A stretch of 64,000 nucleotides of DNA. It comes from Alphaproteobacteria bacterium. GTDB taxonomy: Bacteria; Pseudomonadota; Alphaproteobacteria; Micropepsales; Micropepsaceae. Below, piece after piece: positions 7,484 to 16,705 of the stretch (positions within the stretch are counted from its first letter, which is position 1; each line of letters starts with the position of its first letter). The notes below the pieces were generated by a model. That model saw only the letters and a list, made by a program, of their open reading frames with translations. It was not told where the DNA came from and ran no database searches. Both the position numbers and the translations under genes were made by a program. The stretch is from contig JAGWMG010000007.1 in the NCBI GenBank assembly GCA_028871795.1, forward strand, positions 62,001 through 126,000, in the 5' to 3' direction.

Positions 7484-9919
7484 CTACTTCTCCACCGTCA
7501 GAACGGTTTTCTTCAGATCCACGGAATCCGGACCGACCATAACATCGAACGCACCAGGTTCGACCACACGTTTCATGTCGAGATTCCAGAATTCCAGCGA
7601 ATGCGGGGTGAGCCGGAAAGTCACCGTCTTCGTTTCGCCCGGCTCGAGCGTCACGCGCCTGAAACCCTTGAGCTCCTGGAGTGGGCGGGTGACCGAACTG
7701 ACTTGGTCGCGGATATAGAGCTGCACGACTTCGTCGCCGGCGCGGTTTCCAGTGTTCTTGACGTTCACGGAAACATCAAGCGAACCGTTCGGCTTGATCG
7801 TCGCCGACGACAGGCGCGGTTCGCCGATGTCGAACGTCGTGTAGCTGAGGCCCCAGCCGAACGGGTACAGCGGCTTGGTCGAGCCGAACAGATAGCCGCG
7901 ATGCGCGCTGGGCTTGTAGTTGTGGAACATGGGAAGCTGGCCGGCCGAACGCGGAATGGTCACCGCTAGCTTGCCGCCGGGGTTCGCGTCGCCGAACAGG
8001 ATGTCGGCCATCGCGGTTCCGCCTTCCTGGCCGAGATACCAACCCTCCACCAGCGCATTGGCTTTTTCGGAGATGTTCACCACCGCCGGCGGCCTGCCGT
8101 TCAGCAGCACGACCACCGTGGGCTTGCCCAGCGCGAAGATCGCCGAGGCGAGTTCGTCCTGCTGACCGGGGAGCGTGAGTTCGTCGCGGTCGCCAAGGTG
8201 GTTGGGCGCCCAGCCTTCGCGGCTCGTCTGCTCCGTATCGCCCAGAACGAGGACGATCCGGTCGGCCCCTTTGGCGACATCGACCGCCTGTCTGATGAGC
8301 TTTTCGTTCTGTGTCGGATCGGCCAATTTCACCGCGTCGGCCCACCAGTCGTCGCTCTCGGTGATCTTTACGCCTTGCGCGAACACGACTTTCGCCTTGC
8401 CGCCGACCTTGGCGCGGATTGCATCGAGCACATTGACGGTATGGGGAGGAATGCCGGAATAGCCGCCAAGCCGGGCGACATTCGCATTCGGTCCGATGAC
8501 CGCAAGCGTCTTGATCTTGTCGGCGGATAACGGCAGCGTGCCGTCGTTCTTCAGCAGCACGACCGAACGCCGCGCGGCCTTGAGCGCAATCGCGTCGGCC
8601 TCGGCGTTGGCGGTGATCGCTTCGGCGGCGGCGGCATCCGCAGTGGGATGCTCAAACAGTCCGGCCTCGAACTTCAGCGTGAGGATGCGGCCGACCGCCG
8701 TGTCGATTTCTTTCGGCGACACCAGCTTTTCATGCACTGCATCGACCAGCGTCTTGTAGGCGTCGCCGTCGGGCAAATCGCAATCGACGCCGGCATGCAG
8801 GGCCTCGACGGCGGCGGTGGCGTAGTCCTTCGCCACGTGGTGCAGATCGGCAAGCTGTTCGATGCCGTAATAATCGCTGACCACCGCGCCCTTGTAGCCC
8901 CATTCGCCGCGCAGTACCTTGCCTAGCAGCCACTTGTTCTCGTGCGACGGCACCCCGTCGATCTCGTTGTACGAAGCCATCAGGAAGCGAACGTTGGTGC
9001 GGCGCACGGCTTCCTCGAACGGGGGAAAGAAATTCTCGCGCAGGGTGCGCTCGGAGATTTCCGCCGGCCCGACATTGGTGCCGCTTTCGGGTTGACCGTG
9101 ACCGGTGAAGTGCTTGAGCGTGGCGAAGACCTTGCCCGGCGCCAGCGGCAGGGTATCGCCTTGCAGGCCGCGAACGGCGGCGACGCCCATTTCGCCGACG
9201 AGATAGGGATCCTCGCCGAACGTTTCCTCGATGCGGCCCCAGCGCGGATCGCGCGCCACATCGACCACCGGAGAAAGCACCTGCGATACGCCGCGCGCGG
9301 CGACTTCGCGCGCCGTGATCGTGTTGACTTCGGTCACGAGATCGGGGTCCCACGAACTGGCCAGCGCCATGGGATCGGGGAAGCTAGTGGCGCCGAGCGT
9401 CGGGTAGCCATGCAGGCCTTCCTCATGGAACCAGACCGGGATGCCAAACCGGGTATCGTTGACCGCCCAGTGCTGAACCGCGTTCACGAAATCGACCGTC
9501 CCGCGCGTGGTGCGCCAGCGCTTGTCGGGATCGGAGTTCGATCCATTGAAATCCGACGGGCGGGTGAATTGCCCGATGCCGTTCGGAAACGCCGCTTTGG
9601 CCTTCGCTTCGTCGAATTGGTTGTTGGCGCCCATCACGTTTATCTTGCCGTTCCACACGGCAAGCATCTGCGCGACCTTCTCTTCCAGCGTCATGCGCGA
9701 GAGCAGATCCTTCACACGCGCCTCGACAGGCGCGGAGGCGTCCTTGTAGAGGACAACGGGCTTCACCGCATGGCGCACGACCTTGTGCCGCACGGCCGTA
9801 TGCCGGAGATGCGAACTTCTTGCGGCGTCCGCGGGCGCCAACACGTTCACGACCGCGCAAACCGCGACGGCGCAGGCGGCGATCTTGGCCGCGCTGCGAA
9901 ACGCGCTGGAGAGCTTCAT
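7484..9919 (-). CDS. Glycoside hydrolase family 3, beta-glucosidase/beta-xylosidase (secreted)
   Basis: 811 residues from the ATG at 9919; residues 1-32 form a signal peptide ending in ADA. The GH3 N-terminal barrel starts near residue 60 (VKDLLSRMTLEEKVAQML) and has the RDPRWGRIEETFGEDPYL block, the KHF motif, and nucleophile Asp349 in GAVVSDYYG. The C-terminal sandwich and a fibronectin-III-like domain (GDEVVQLYIRD) follow. Length and layout match BglX/Xyl3 enzymes that release glucose or xylose from oligosaccharide ends; here, xylo-oligosaccharides are the likely substrate. It is first in the GH3-manD-MFS unit, with a LacI-type operator 56 bp upstream. Confidence 0.92.
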   Translation of the reverse strand: MKLSSAFRSAAKIAACAVAVCAVVNVLAPADAARSSHLRHTAVRHKVVRHAVKPVVLYKDASAPVEARVKDLLSRMTLEEKVAQMLAVWNGKINVMGANNQFDEAKAKAAFPNGIGQFTRPSDFNGSNSDPDKRWRTTRGTVDFVNAVQHWAVNDTRFGIPVWFHEEGLHGYPTLGATSFPDPMALASSWDPDLVTEVNTITAREVAARGVSQVLSPVVDVARDPRWGRIEETFGEDPYLVGEMGVAAVRGLQGDTLPLAPGKVFATLKHFTGHGQPESGTNVGPAEISERTLRENFFPPFEEAVRRTNVRFLMASYNEIDGVPSHENKWLLGKVLRGEWGYKGAVVSDYYGIEQLADLHHVAKDYATAAVEALHAGVDCDLPDGDAYKTLVDAVHEKLVSPKEIDTAVGRILTLKFEAGLFEHPTADAAAAEAITANAEADAIALKAARRSVVLLKNDGTLPLSADKIKTLAVIGPNANVARLGGYSGIPPHTVNVLDAIRAKVGGKAKVVFAQGVKITESDDWWADAVKLADPTQNEKLIRQAVDVAKGADRIVLVLGDTEQTSREGWAPNHLGDRDELTLPGQQDELASAIFALGKPTVVVLLNGRPPAVVNISEKANALVEGWYLGQEGGTAMADILFGDANPGGKLAVTIPRSAGQLPMFHNYKPSAHRGYLFGSTKPLYPFGWGLSYTTFDIGEPRLSSATIKPNGSLDVSVNVKNTGNRAGDEVVQLYIRDQVSSVTRPLQELKGFRRVTLEPGETKTVTFRLTPHSLEFWNLDMKRVVEPGAFDVMVGPDSVDLKKTVLTVEK

Positions 9920-9974
9920 GGCTGCGCTTTCCCTGTGGTGCCGCGCGAACCGGGATGTCCCGCCGGCGGCGGTT

Positions 9975-9992
9975 AATGGTAGCGCTCCCATC
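9975..9992. promoter_or_regulatory. LacI-family operator in front of the GH3-manD-MFS unit
   Basis: AATGGTAGCGCTCCCATC, an imperfect copy (two mismatches in the right half) of the 18-bp palindrome AATGGTAGCGCTACCATT found at 28172-28189. It lies in the short gap between the GH43 stop and the GH3 start, so it would control GH3, manD and the ExuT-like gene separately from the upstream unit. Confidence 0.7.
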
Positions 9993-10014
9993 GTACGAAC
10001 TGCTGGACTTCTTG

Positions 10015-11646
10015 TCAAAGAACGGGACGGTAGTCGCGCTCCTTGACCTCGAAGAAATCGAAGTCGGCGGGCAGACCCGTTCCCGCCAAATCCTGGCACG
10101 CCATGCCGACGAAGGCTCCGGTGAAATTCGGGCTGCCCGGCGCCGCCGCTTCGTCCGAGAGGATGCTTGCGTCAAATTGCTGCGGCAGCCACTGCCAGTC
10201 GCCGTCGTCCATGCGAAAGGCGAAGCGCAGCCGTTCGAAATCGACCTCGACGCGAAGATGCACGGGCTTGCCGCGCGCAATGGCAATGGGCGGCGTGAAC
10301 GAGTCGGATTGCGGTTGATCGGGCAATGCCGACATCACGCGGATATGTTTTCCGGCCGTGTCGTCGTGCGACACATAGAGATAGTGGAATTTCGAGCCGC
10401 CGTAATAGCACACCAGACCGGCCATCTGTTGGAAGTGCTCCGGTTCGAATTCCATCACGGTCGCCGCGCTGTAGCAGTGCGACTGCTGACGCCTCGCGAC
10501 CAGGGCTTGGCGGAACAGACTGCCGATCGTTTCGCGGCCGAACAGCCGCAAGAACCCCGGGCGCGCCTTCAGGCTGAACAATTCGTCCGGCCGCGGAGAT
10601 CGCAGCCACTGAAAGGCGAGCGGCAACGCGGGAGCGTTGAAATCCTCGCGTTCGGGCGCCGGCGGGAATTCATGCACCGGCAGGTCGGACGCTGGAACGT
10701 CCGTGTGCGGAACAGCTTGCCCGTCCGCCGTGCGCAACCAGCCGTCCGCCCCCCAAGCCATTGGTTGGATTGCAGTTTCCCGTCCAAGTGGGCAGCGTCC
10801 GCGGTTGCGCAACGGCCGTCCGCACAGATACACCATGTAGGTCTGATCACTCTGCGTTTCGACCAGATCGGCGTGTCCGGCGCGCTGCAACGCCACATCG
10901 GGGCGATGACGCGAACTCAGGATATGCACATCGGGGTGAAGTTCGTACGGCCCGGCGATGTGGCGCGCCCGCGCCATGGCGACGGCATGGTTCCAGCCGG
11001 TGCCGCCTTCCGCTGTCAGCAGATAGTAATAGCCGCCGCGCTTGTAGAGATGCGGCGCCTCGGTGAGACCGAGCGGCGTGCCTTTGAAGATCAGCTTGCG
11101 CTCGCCGATCAGCCGGCGTTTTTCGGCGGAATATTCCTGCAGCACGATGCCGGCAAACCGGTTTTGCCCCGGACGATGGTCCCACAGCATGTTGACGAGA
11201 TACTTGCGTCCGTCCTCATCGTGGAAAAGCGAGGGATCGAAGCCGCTGGAATTGAGATGGACGGGATCGGACCAGTCGCCGTCGATGGCGGGAGAGGTGA
11301 CGAGATAATTGTGGAAATCGCGCAGCGACGCGCCCGACGCGCCGCCGACCGTGGTGCGGCCGTAGCGTTTCACGTCGGTGTAGACCAGCCAGAACCGTCC
11401 GTCCGCGTACGACAGGCACGGTGCCCACACGCCGCACGAATCAGGATTTCCCAGCATGTCGAGCTGGCTGGCGCGCCGGAGCGGGCGCGTCAGCAGCCGC
11501 CAGTGCGCCAGATCGCGCGAATGGTGGATTTGGACGCCCGGATACCATTCGAAGGTCGAAGTGGCGATGTAGTAGTCGTCGCCGACGCGCACGATCGAGG
11601 GGTCAGGATTGAAGCCTCTGAGGATCGGATTGCGGATGTCCGGCAT
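10015..11646 (-). CDS. Glycoside hydrolase family 43, beta-xylosidase / alpha-L-arabinofuranosidase
   Basis: 543 residues from the ATG at 11646, 7 bases after the MFS stop. There is no signal peptide, so it is probably cytoplasmic. The N-terminal five-bladed propeller begins with NPILRGFNPDPSIVRVGDDYYIATSTFEW, which contains the catalytic-base Asp typical of GH43. GVWAPCLSYADGRFWLVYTD carries the conserved second-blade motif, and LTEAPHLYKRGGYYYLL carries the acid Glu. The C-terminal ~200 residues form the beta-sandwich (FPSDLQ-like) domain seen in XynB-type beta-xylosidases. It would hydrolyse imported xylobiose or arabinosylated oligosaccharides. The exact specificity cannot be read from the sequence. 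Confidence 0.9.
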   Translation of the reverse strand: MPDIRNPILRGFNPDPSIVRVGDDYYIATSTFEWYPGVQIHHSRDLAHWRLLTRPLRRASQLDMLGNPDSCGVWAPCLSYADGRFWLVYTDVKRYGRTTVGGASGASLRDFHNYLVTSPAIDGDWSDPVHLNSSGFDPSLFHDEDGRKYLVNMLWDHRPGQNRFAGIVLQEYSAEKRRLIGERKLIFKGTPLGLTEAPHLYKRGGYYYLLTAEGGTGWNHAVAMARARHIAGPYELHPDVHILSSRHRPDVALQRAGHADLVETQSDQTYMVYLCGRPLRNRGRCPLGRETAIQPMAWGADGWLRTADGQAVPHTDVPASDLPVHEFPPAPEREDFNAPALPLAFQWLRSPRPDELFSLKARPGFLRLFGRETIGSLFRQALVARRQQSHCYSAATVMEFEPEHFQQMAGLVCYYGGSKFHYLYVSHDDTAGKHIRVMSALPDQPQSDSFTPPIAIARGKPVHLRVEVDFERLRFAFRMDDGDWQWLPQQFDASILSDEAAAPGSPNFTGAFVGMACQDLAGTGLPADFDFFEVKERDYRPVL

Positions 11647-11653
11647 CGTCGGA

Positions 11654-12907
11654 TCAGCTCCCTTCGGGCGCGCGCACCAGGGTCCACAAAACGGCCGCGC
11701 CCACAAGATCGAAGGCGCCCAGCGCCACGAAAAACGGCGTGTAGCCGATGGTCGCGACCAAACCGCCGATCAGCAGATTGAACAGCAACAGGCCGAAATT
11801 GCCCAAAGTGCCCTGCATGCCCGCGACGGTTCCTACCTCGTTCTTCTTGAACAGATCGGAGGCCATGGTGATCACGGTGATCGACAAGGTCTGGTGCGCG
11901 AAGCCAGCGAGGCTGATGAGTGCGATCGCCAGATACGGACTCGCCACGAAGCCGGCGAAAGCAACGCCCGTCATCATGCAGGCGCCGAGCGTGAAGGCCC
12001 AACGGCGCGCGTCGATCAACGCGACGCCGCGCTTCTGCAACGCCAGCACGACCAGCGGCCCGAACAGGCAGCCCAGATCGGAGGCCAGGAACGGTATCCA
12101 GGCGAACAGCGCGATATGCGCGAGATCGAAATGCCGGGCCTGACTCAGATAAAGCGGCAGCCAGAAGGTCAGCGTGCCCCAGGTCGGATCGGCCAGGAAG
12201 CGCGGCAGCGCGATGCCCCAGAAATTGCGCCGCTCGAGAATTTGCCGGATCGAAGGGCGCGCGCTGCCAGCCTGCAGGAATTTCTCCTGTCCCAAAACGA
12301 TGTGCTTGCGTTCCTCGTCCGAAAGTGCCCGGTGCTTCTCCGGCGGATCGTAAAAGAACAGCCACAGCGCCACCCAGACGAGGCCGAGCGCACCGGCGAT
12401 GACGAATGCGGTCTGCCAATCATAGACGAGGATCGCCCACACCACGAGCGGCGGCGCCAGCATCGAGCCGACGGAGGCGCCGATGTTGAATATGCCGCCG
12501 GAAAGCCCGCGCTCCTTCGCCGGGAACCACTCCGCCGTCGCTTTCATGCCGGCGGGATTGGCCGATCCTTCCGCCAGCCCCAGCGCTCCTCTAAGCCATG
12601 CGAAAGCCTGCCAGCTGTGCGCCAGTCCGTGCGCCATGCAGATCAGCGACCACGCCAGGGCGAACAGCGCCGCGCCGTATTTGAGCCCGATCACGTCGAG
12701 AGCGTAGCCCGCGGCGGGCTGCAGCATGATCGCGCCCTGGAAGGCGCCCGTGATCCACGAATATTGCTGTGTGGTGATGTGCAGGTCCGTGAGGATGGTC
12801 GGCGCGGCGACCGAGAGCGTGCTGCGCGTCAGATAGTTGACGACCCCGCCCAGCATGACGAGGCCGATGATCCACCACCTAAGCCCGACGATCTTGCGCT
12901 TGGCCAT
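11654..12907 (-). CDS. MFS transporter, ACS-type (second sugar-acid/sugar permease of the locus)
   Basis: 417 residues from the ATG at 12907, where MAKRKIVGLRWWIIGLVMLGGVVNYLTRSTLS begins; the longer frame overlaps the esterase gene and is not used. About 12 membrane helices. GMKATAEWFPAKERGLSGGIFNIGASVGS is the ACS-family signature shared with the transporter at 4.9-6.2 kb, but the two are clearly different proteins. Four bases separate it from the esterase stop, so it belongs to the GH51-esterase-MFS-GH43 operon. The likely cargo is a xylan breakdown product (aldouronate, glucuronate or pentose); not determinable here. Confidence 0.85.
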   Translation of the reverse strand: MAKRKIVGLRWWIIGLVMLGGVVNYLTRSTLSVAAPTILTDLHITTQQYSWITGAFQGAIMLQPAAGYALDVIGLKYGAALFALAWSLICMAHGLAHSWQAFAWLRGALGLAEGSANPAGMKATAEWFPAKERGLSGGIFNIGASVGSMLAPPLVVWAILVYDWQTAFVIAGALGLVWVALWLFFYDPPEKHRALSDEERKHIVLGQEKFLQAGSARPSIRQILERRNFWGIALPRFLADPTWGTLTFWLPLYLSQARHFDLAHIALFAWIPFLASDLGCLFGPLVVLALQKRGVALIDARRWAFTLGACMMTGVAFAGFVASPYLAIALISLAGFAHQTLSITVITMASDLFKKNEVGTVAGMQGTLGNFGLLLFNLLIGGLVATIGYTPFFVALGAFDLVGAAVLWTLVRAPEGS

Positions 12908-12911
12908 TTCT

Positions 12912-14924
12912 CTACCGAGGTTTGACGCGGGGCGCGCGATTGCGGGCATGTCCGCGGGCGGGCTGGAGCGGCAGATCGAAAGGAGCGGCCGGCAACCCGG
13001 CCCCATCGAACAGGGTGCAGATCGGGCCGTCGGCCCAGCAATAGCGCACATGCGTGGGCGCGAACTTGGCGGGAACGTCCAACAAAACGCCGCTCGCCCG
13101 GATATGCGCGGTCGCATAGCGGCACGTCGCCTGGGTGGGTCCGCAAAGCTCGAAGCCTATCGGCGTGGAGGCGCCGTAGGCGGCGAGACCGCTCTCGACG
13201 TCGGAGAAGGTCACGGCGATGCGGCGCCCGTCGTGGCGCACCCTCGCGGCCGTCGGTCCGTTCGGGACGATGGGATTGCCATAAATCAAATGGCGCGCGG
13301 CGCGCGCCAGCCGTTTGCCGACCTCCTGCTTGTTGGCCGGATGGATGTCGGTGTGCTCGCCGATGTCGATGGTAACGACAAGCGCGGCATGGGCGTCGTT
13401 CGCCACCGCCTGACGTTGGGCTTCGCGCAACAGTGCCCAGTCCGAAGCCGCGGGCTTGGTCGGCGGCAAGCCGTAGCCCGGCAGCTGCACGATCAGGAAC
13501 GGCAGGTCCGCACCGAAACGTCCTCGCCAGTCCGCCATCAGAGCGGACAGCAGAGCGCGATAATTGTCTGGCCGGCCGGTGTTGGATTCGCCCTGGTACC
13601 ACACCACGCCGCGAAAGCCGAACGACCCCATCGGCACGATCATCGCGTTGTAGGCTATGCCCAGTCCGGCGGTTTCGCCCCAGGGCGCGCGCGGGGCCGG
13701 TCCCGCGCCGGCGGGGACGATCCGGTAGCGCCAAGGGCCGTTCAGCGGAACGGACGTCCCGTCCTGAAACTTCAGCGCGCGCTTTTCTGCCGTTCCGATC
13801 AGGCCGCAGCCGCGGTACGTGCACAGCACATTCGTAACCAAGGAGTTTTCGCCGGCATGGAGCGTTCCGGCAGGAAGCTCATAAGTCCGCACCTTGCCGA
13901 AGCCGAACATGTTTCCCACGGGCTTGCCGTTGACCCAGGTCTCGTCTTCCTCGTTGACCGCGCCGAGCGAAAGCGACGCGTCCTGCGCGGCCTGGCTTGC
14001 CGTGAGAGTCACCGTGGTGCGATACCAGAGCTGGCCCGCAAACCCGGCGAGCCCCGGGACATTCCAGTTTTGCCAATTGCCGAGACCCGCCGGCGCGACC
14101 GCCCAGTTGCTGTCGTCAAGCGAAGCGCTCCACAGTTCCGACCCCGCCTGCGTGTGGCTATGAGCGCGCCACCAGACCTCCCACATCGCGGCCCAACGCT
14201 CCGTCGCCGTCTTCGGGTCGGTTTCGTGCAGCTTCACAAGCTCGAGATCCTCGTCGTAGCCGCCGACCGCATGGAGCGCCTCGGAGCTCATCCAGGTCGT
14301 GATGTTGGCGCCGCCCGACGCTGCCGTGACCAGACCCATCGGGACGTGGACGGTTTTCTGCAATTCGCGGGCGAAATAAAAACAGGCGGCGGAGAAATCT
14401 GCGACCGTCGCCGGTCCCGCCACCTGCCATTTGACCGGTGTCGGGAAAGCATCGAGAGGCACGCCGCTGCCGTTCAATCCGACCGTGAGCATCCGGATCG
14501 TGCTGTTGGCGGAATTCTCGATCTCCGAGCGGGAATCCAGGGTCCGGCTCACCTGAAGGACCATGTTCGACTGACCGGAGCACAGCCACACGTCGCCGAC
14601 GAGAACGTCGTTGACGGTCTGGCTGCTGCCGGAGTCCGTGTTCACCGTGAGGGTATAAGGTCCGCCGGCCTCCATCGCGGGCAACGCCGCCTGCCAGCGG
14701 CCCGTGCCGTCGGCTTGTGCGCGAACCGATGCCTGTGCGATGGAGAGGGTCACCGTGGCGCCCGGTGTGGCGTGTCCCCATATCCGTATCGGCTTGTCGC
14801 GTTGGAGCACGACGTGATCCTGGAACATCGCGTTGAGCAGTGGTTCGGCTGCCGTTGCGGGCGCCGCCGCGCACAGAACAAGGCCTAGCAGGAACACCGC
14901 GGCGGAAAGGCGATTGGTCTTCAT
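12912..14924 (-). CDS. Sialate O-acetylesterase-family (SASA) carbohydrate esterase, likely acetylxylan esterase
   Basis: 670 residues from the ATG at 14924, with a signal peptide (about 25 residues, ending ATAAEP). The SASA / SGNH-type fold is shown by VWLCSGQSNM (nucleophile Ser block), GFRGVVWYQGESN, and the late DIGEHTDIHPANKQEVGKRLA block holding the Asp-x-x-His pair. An inserted jelly-roll sits in the middle (residues ~270-390). Family members remove O-acetyl groups from sialic acids or, in plant-polysaccharide loci, from xylan. With arabinofuranosidase and xylosidase neighbours, deacetylation of acetylated xylan is the best inference. It is second in the operon started by GH51. Confidence 0.88.
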   Translation of the reverse strand: MKTNRLSAAVFLLGLVLCAAAPATAAEPLLNAMFQDHVVLQRDKPIRIWGHATPGATVTLSIAQASVRAQADGTGRWQAALPAMEAGGPYTLTVNTDSGSSQTVNDVLVGDVWLCSGQSNMVLQVSRTLDSRSEIENSANSTIRMLTVGLNGSGVPLDAFPTPVKWQVAGPATVADFSAACFYFARELQKTVHVPMGLVTAASGGANITTWMSSEALHAVGGYDEDLELVKLHETDPKTATERWAAMWEVWWRAHSHTQAGSELWSASLDDSNWAVAPAGLGNWQNWNVPGLAGFAGQLWYRTTVTLTASQAAQDASLSLGAVNEEDETWVNGKPVGNMFGFGKVRTYELPAGTLHAGENSLVTNVLCTYRGCGLIGTAEKRALKFQDGTSVPLNGPWRYRIVPAGAGPAPRAPWGETAGLGIAYNAMIVPMGSFGFRGVVWYQGESNTGRPDNYRALLSALMADWRGRFGADLPFLIVQLPGYGLPPTKPAASDWALLREAQRQAVANDAHAALVVTIDIGEHTDIHPANKQEVGKRLARAARHLIYGNPIVPNGPTAARVRHDGRRIAVTFSDVESGLAAYGASTPIGFELCGPTQATCRYATAHIRASGVLLDVPAKFAPTHVRYCWADGPICTLFDGAGLPAAPFDLPLQPARGHARNRAPRVKPR

Positions 14925-14989
14925 TCGTTTTTCCCCGGAGTGAGGACGTGGAAATAGCGTTGCGCGAAGGTCGGGAAGCCTGGCCATAG

Positions 14990-16600
14990 TCATTGCAGTG
15001 TGAGCACGACGACAGATTTCGCCGGCATGTCCACAGCGAGCTTGCCGCCCGCAAGCGCGGCGCCCGTGAACACGGCAGGCTTCACCGCGTCGGGACGAGC
15101 GAAGGTATTGTGCGCGTCCATCGTGTTCGCGCTGAGGATCGAGCCGCTCACCGATGTGTAGCCCGCCGGCTCAAGCGAGACGTCCGTGTGAGCCGCGCGG
15201 TGGGGGTCGAGGTTGACGAGCGCGATCACGACGCGGCCGTCTGGGTCGCGCGCCACGGCGACGTGCAGCGCGGGAACCGCGGCGCCGCCGAAGCGGTAAT
15301 CCGGCGTGTTCAAATCGAATGCCAGATTCATCGCGCCGCGGAACGGCTTGTACATCATAAAGACATGATAGGTCGGCGTCAGCATCATCCACGGGCCGTT
15401 GGTGAAGATCATGGCCTGCAGGACGTTCACCATCTGCGTGATGCACGCCATGCGCACGCGGTCGGCATGGGCCTGGAAGATGTCGAGATTGACCGCCGCC
15501 GTGACCGCGTCGCGCAAGGTGTTCTGCTGATGCAGGAAAGCCGGATTGGTTCCCGGCTCCACGTCGTACCAGTTGCTCCATTCATCGACGTACAGCGCCA
15601 CCTTCTTGTCGGGATCGTACTTGTCCATTACGGCGCTGTGCGCGGCGATCAGGGCGTCCATCTTCAGCGCCCGCTGCATGATGGACATCCATTGATCCTC
15701 GCCGAAGCCCGTCGCCGGGCCCTTGGAGCCCGTCCAACTGCCGGTCGGCAAGGAAAAATGATGCAAGGTGACGGCGTCCATGTCGTGGAACTTGTTGCTG
15801 GCCATCAAGGCTTCGGTCCAGGCGGTGTTGTCGTCGTACGAGCCGGCGGCGATCCATTTTGGCGTGTCGTCTTTGGGCGTCTTCGCGAACGTCGCGTACC
15901 AGTGATACAGGTCGGCGTAGAATTCCGGCCGCATGTTGCCGCCGCAGCCCCACAACTCGTTGCCGAAGGCAAAATAGTCCACCTTCCACGGTTTCTTGCG
16001 CCCGTTCTTCGCGCGAAGCTGCGCCAGTGACGACTTGGAATCCGATGTCAGATACTCGAGCCAGTCCTTGGTTTCCTGCGGCGAACCGGTTCCGACGTTG
16101 CTGTCGATGTAGGACTTGGCCCCCAATTGCTGCATCAGATCGAGGTACTCGTGGGTGCCCACCGCGTTTGTCTCCGCAACGCCGCCCCAGGTCGTGTTGA
16201 TCCGGGTCGGGCGGTGCGATCCGATCCCGTCGCGCCAGTGGTACTGGTCGGCAAAACAGCCGCCCGGCCAGCGCACGACCGGCACGCCCAGTTTTTTCAA
16301 GGCGTCGACGACGTCCTTCCGGAAGCCGCGGACGTTCGGGATCTTCGAGTGTGCGCCGACCCACAGCCCGCCATACATGCCGTTGCCGAGATGTTCGGCG
16401 AATTGCCCGTAGATCTCCGGGCTGATGACGGCGAGCGGCCTGTCCGTATGGACTGTCAATTCGCCTTGAACGACGTCAGGTGCGGCCCAAGACATTCCGG
16501 CAAAAACACAAGCTGCGGCGCAGGCGAGCAGATGCCACACGACGCCACTGCGGATCGATTTTGTCACCGAAGTTTTCCCTTCCCGCCGGACAGCTTCCAT
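14990..16600 (-). CDS. Glycoside hydrolase family 51 alpha-L-arabinofuranosidase (exported)
   Basis: 536 residues. It removes arabinose side chains from arabinoxylan. A signal-peptide-like core (VVWHLLACAAACVFAGMSWAA) lies at ~20-40, unusual for GH51 enzymes, which are often cytoplasmic. The catalytic acid/base is Glu215 in FGNELWG and the nucleophile Glu340 in YVDEWSNWY. RWPGGCFADQYHW is the GH51 barrel signature. The start may be the ATG at 16600 or a GTG 12 codons in that has AAGGG upstream; the latter gives a tidier signal peptide. It is first gene of the GH51-esterase-MFS-GH43 operon, transcribed away from the GH115 unit across a shared operator. Confidence 0.9.
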   Translation of the reverse strand: MEAVRREGKTSVTKSIRSGVVWHLLACAAACVFAGMSWAAPDVVQGELTVHTDRPLAVISPEIYGQFAEHLGNGMYGGLWVGAHSKIPNVRGFRKDVVDALKKLGVPVVRWPGGCFADQYHWRDGIGSHRPTRINTTWGGVAETNAVGTHEYLDLMQQLGAKSYIDSNVGTGSPQETKDWLEYLTSDSKSSLAQLRAKNGRKKPWKVDYFAFGNELWGCGGNMRPEFYADLYHWYATFAKTPKDDTPKWIAAGSYDDNTAWTEALMASNKFHDMDAVTLHHFSLPTGSWTGSKGPATGFGEDQWMSIMQRALKMDALIAAHSAVMDKYDPDKKVALYVDEWSNWYDVEPGTNPAFLHQQNTLRDAVTAAVNLDIFQAHADRVRMACITQMVNVLQAMIFTNGPWMMLTPTYHVFMMYKPFRGAMNLAFDLNTPDYRFGGAAVPALHVAVARDPDGRVVIALVNLDPHRAAHTDVSLEPAGYTSVSGSILSANTMDAHNTFARPDAVKPAVFTGAALAGGKLAVDMPAKSVVVLTLQ

Positions 16601-16626
16601 TTTGCGAGTTGAGCCAAGGGCAAATT

Positions 16627-16644
16627 AATGGTAGCGCTCCCATT
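16627..16644. promoter_or_regulatory. LacI-family operator in the GH51/GH115 divergent promoter
   Basis: AATGGTAGCGCTCCCATT, one base from a perfect 18-bp palindrome. It lies 26 bp upstream of the GH51 start and 61 bp upstream of the chosen GH115 start, so one bound repressor could control both divergent operons. The ATG at 16628 is inside this operator, which argues against it being the GH115 start. Confidence 0.75.
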
Positions 16645-16705
16645 CCAAGAGTACCAAGAAAAAAATTGCATGCTCGATGTTGCAATGCGAAGCGAGGATG
16701 GTGCA

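Noticed and set aside
9820-11781. 653-residue plus-strand frame opposite GH3/GH43
   Set aside because: Antisense to two well-supported glycoside hydrolases; composition is that of a shadow frame. The same applies to 12837-14888, 17168-18796, 20910-22766 and 26781-28013.
16628-16705. Upstream ATG starts for the GH115 gene
   Set aside because: The first ATG is inside the LacI operator and the extra residues precede a normal signal peptide; the ATG at 16706 has an RBS-like GAGG.
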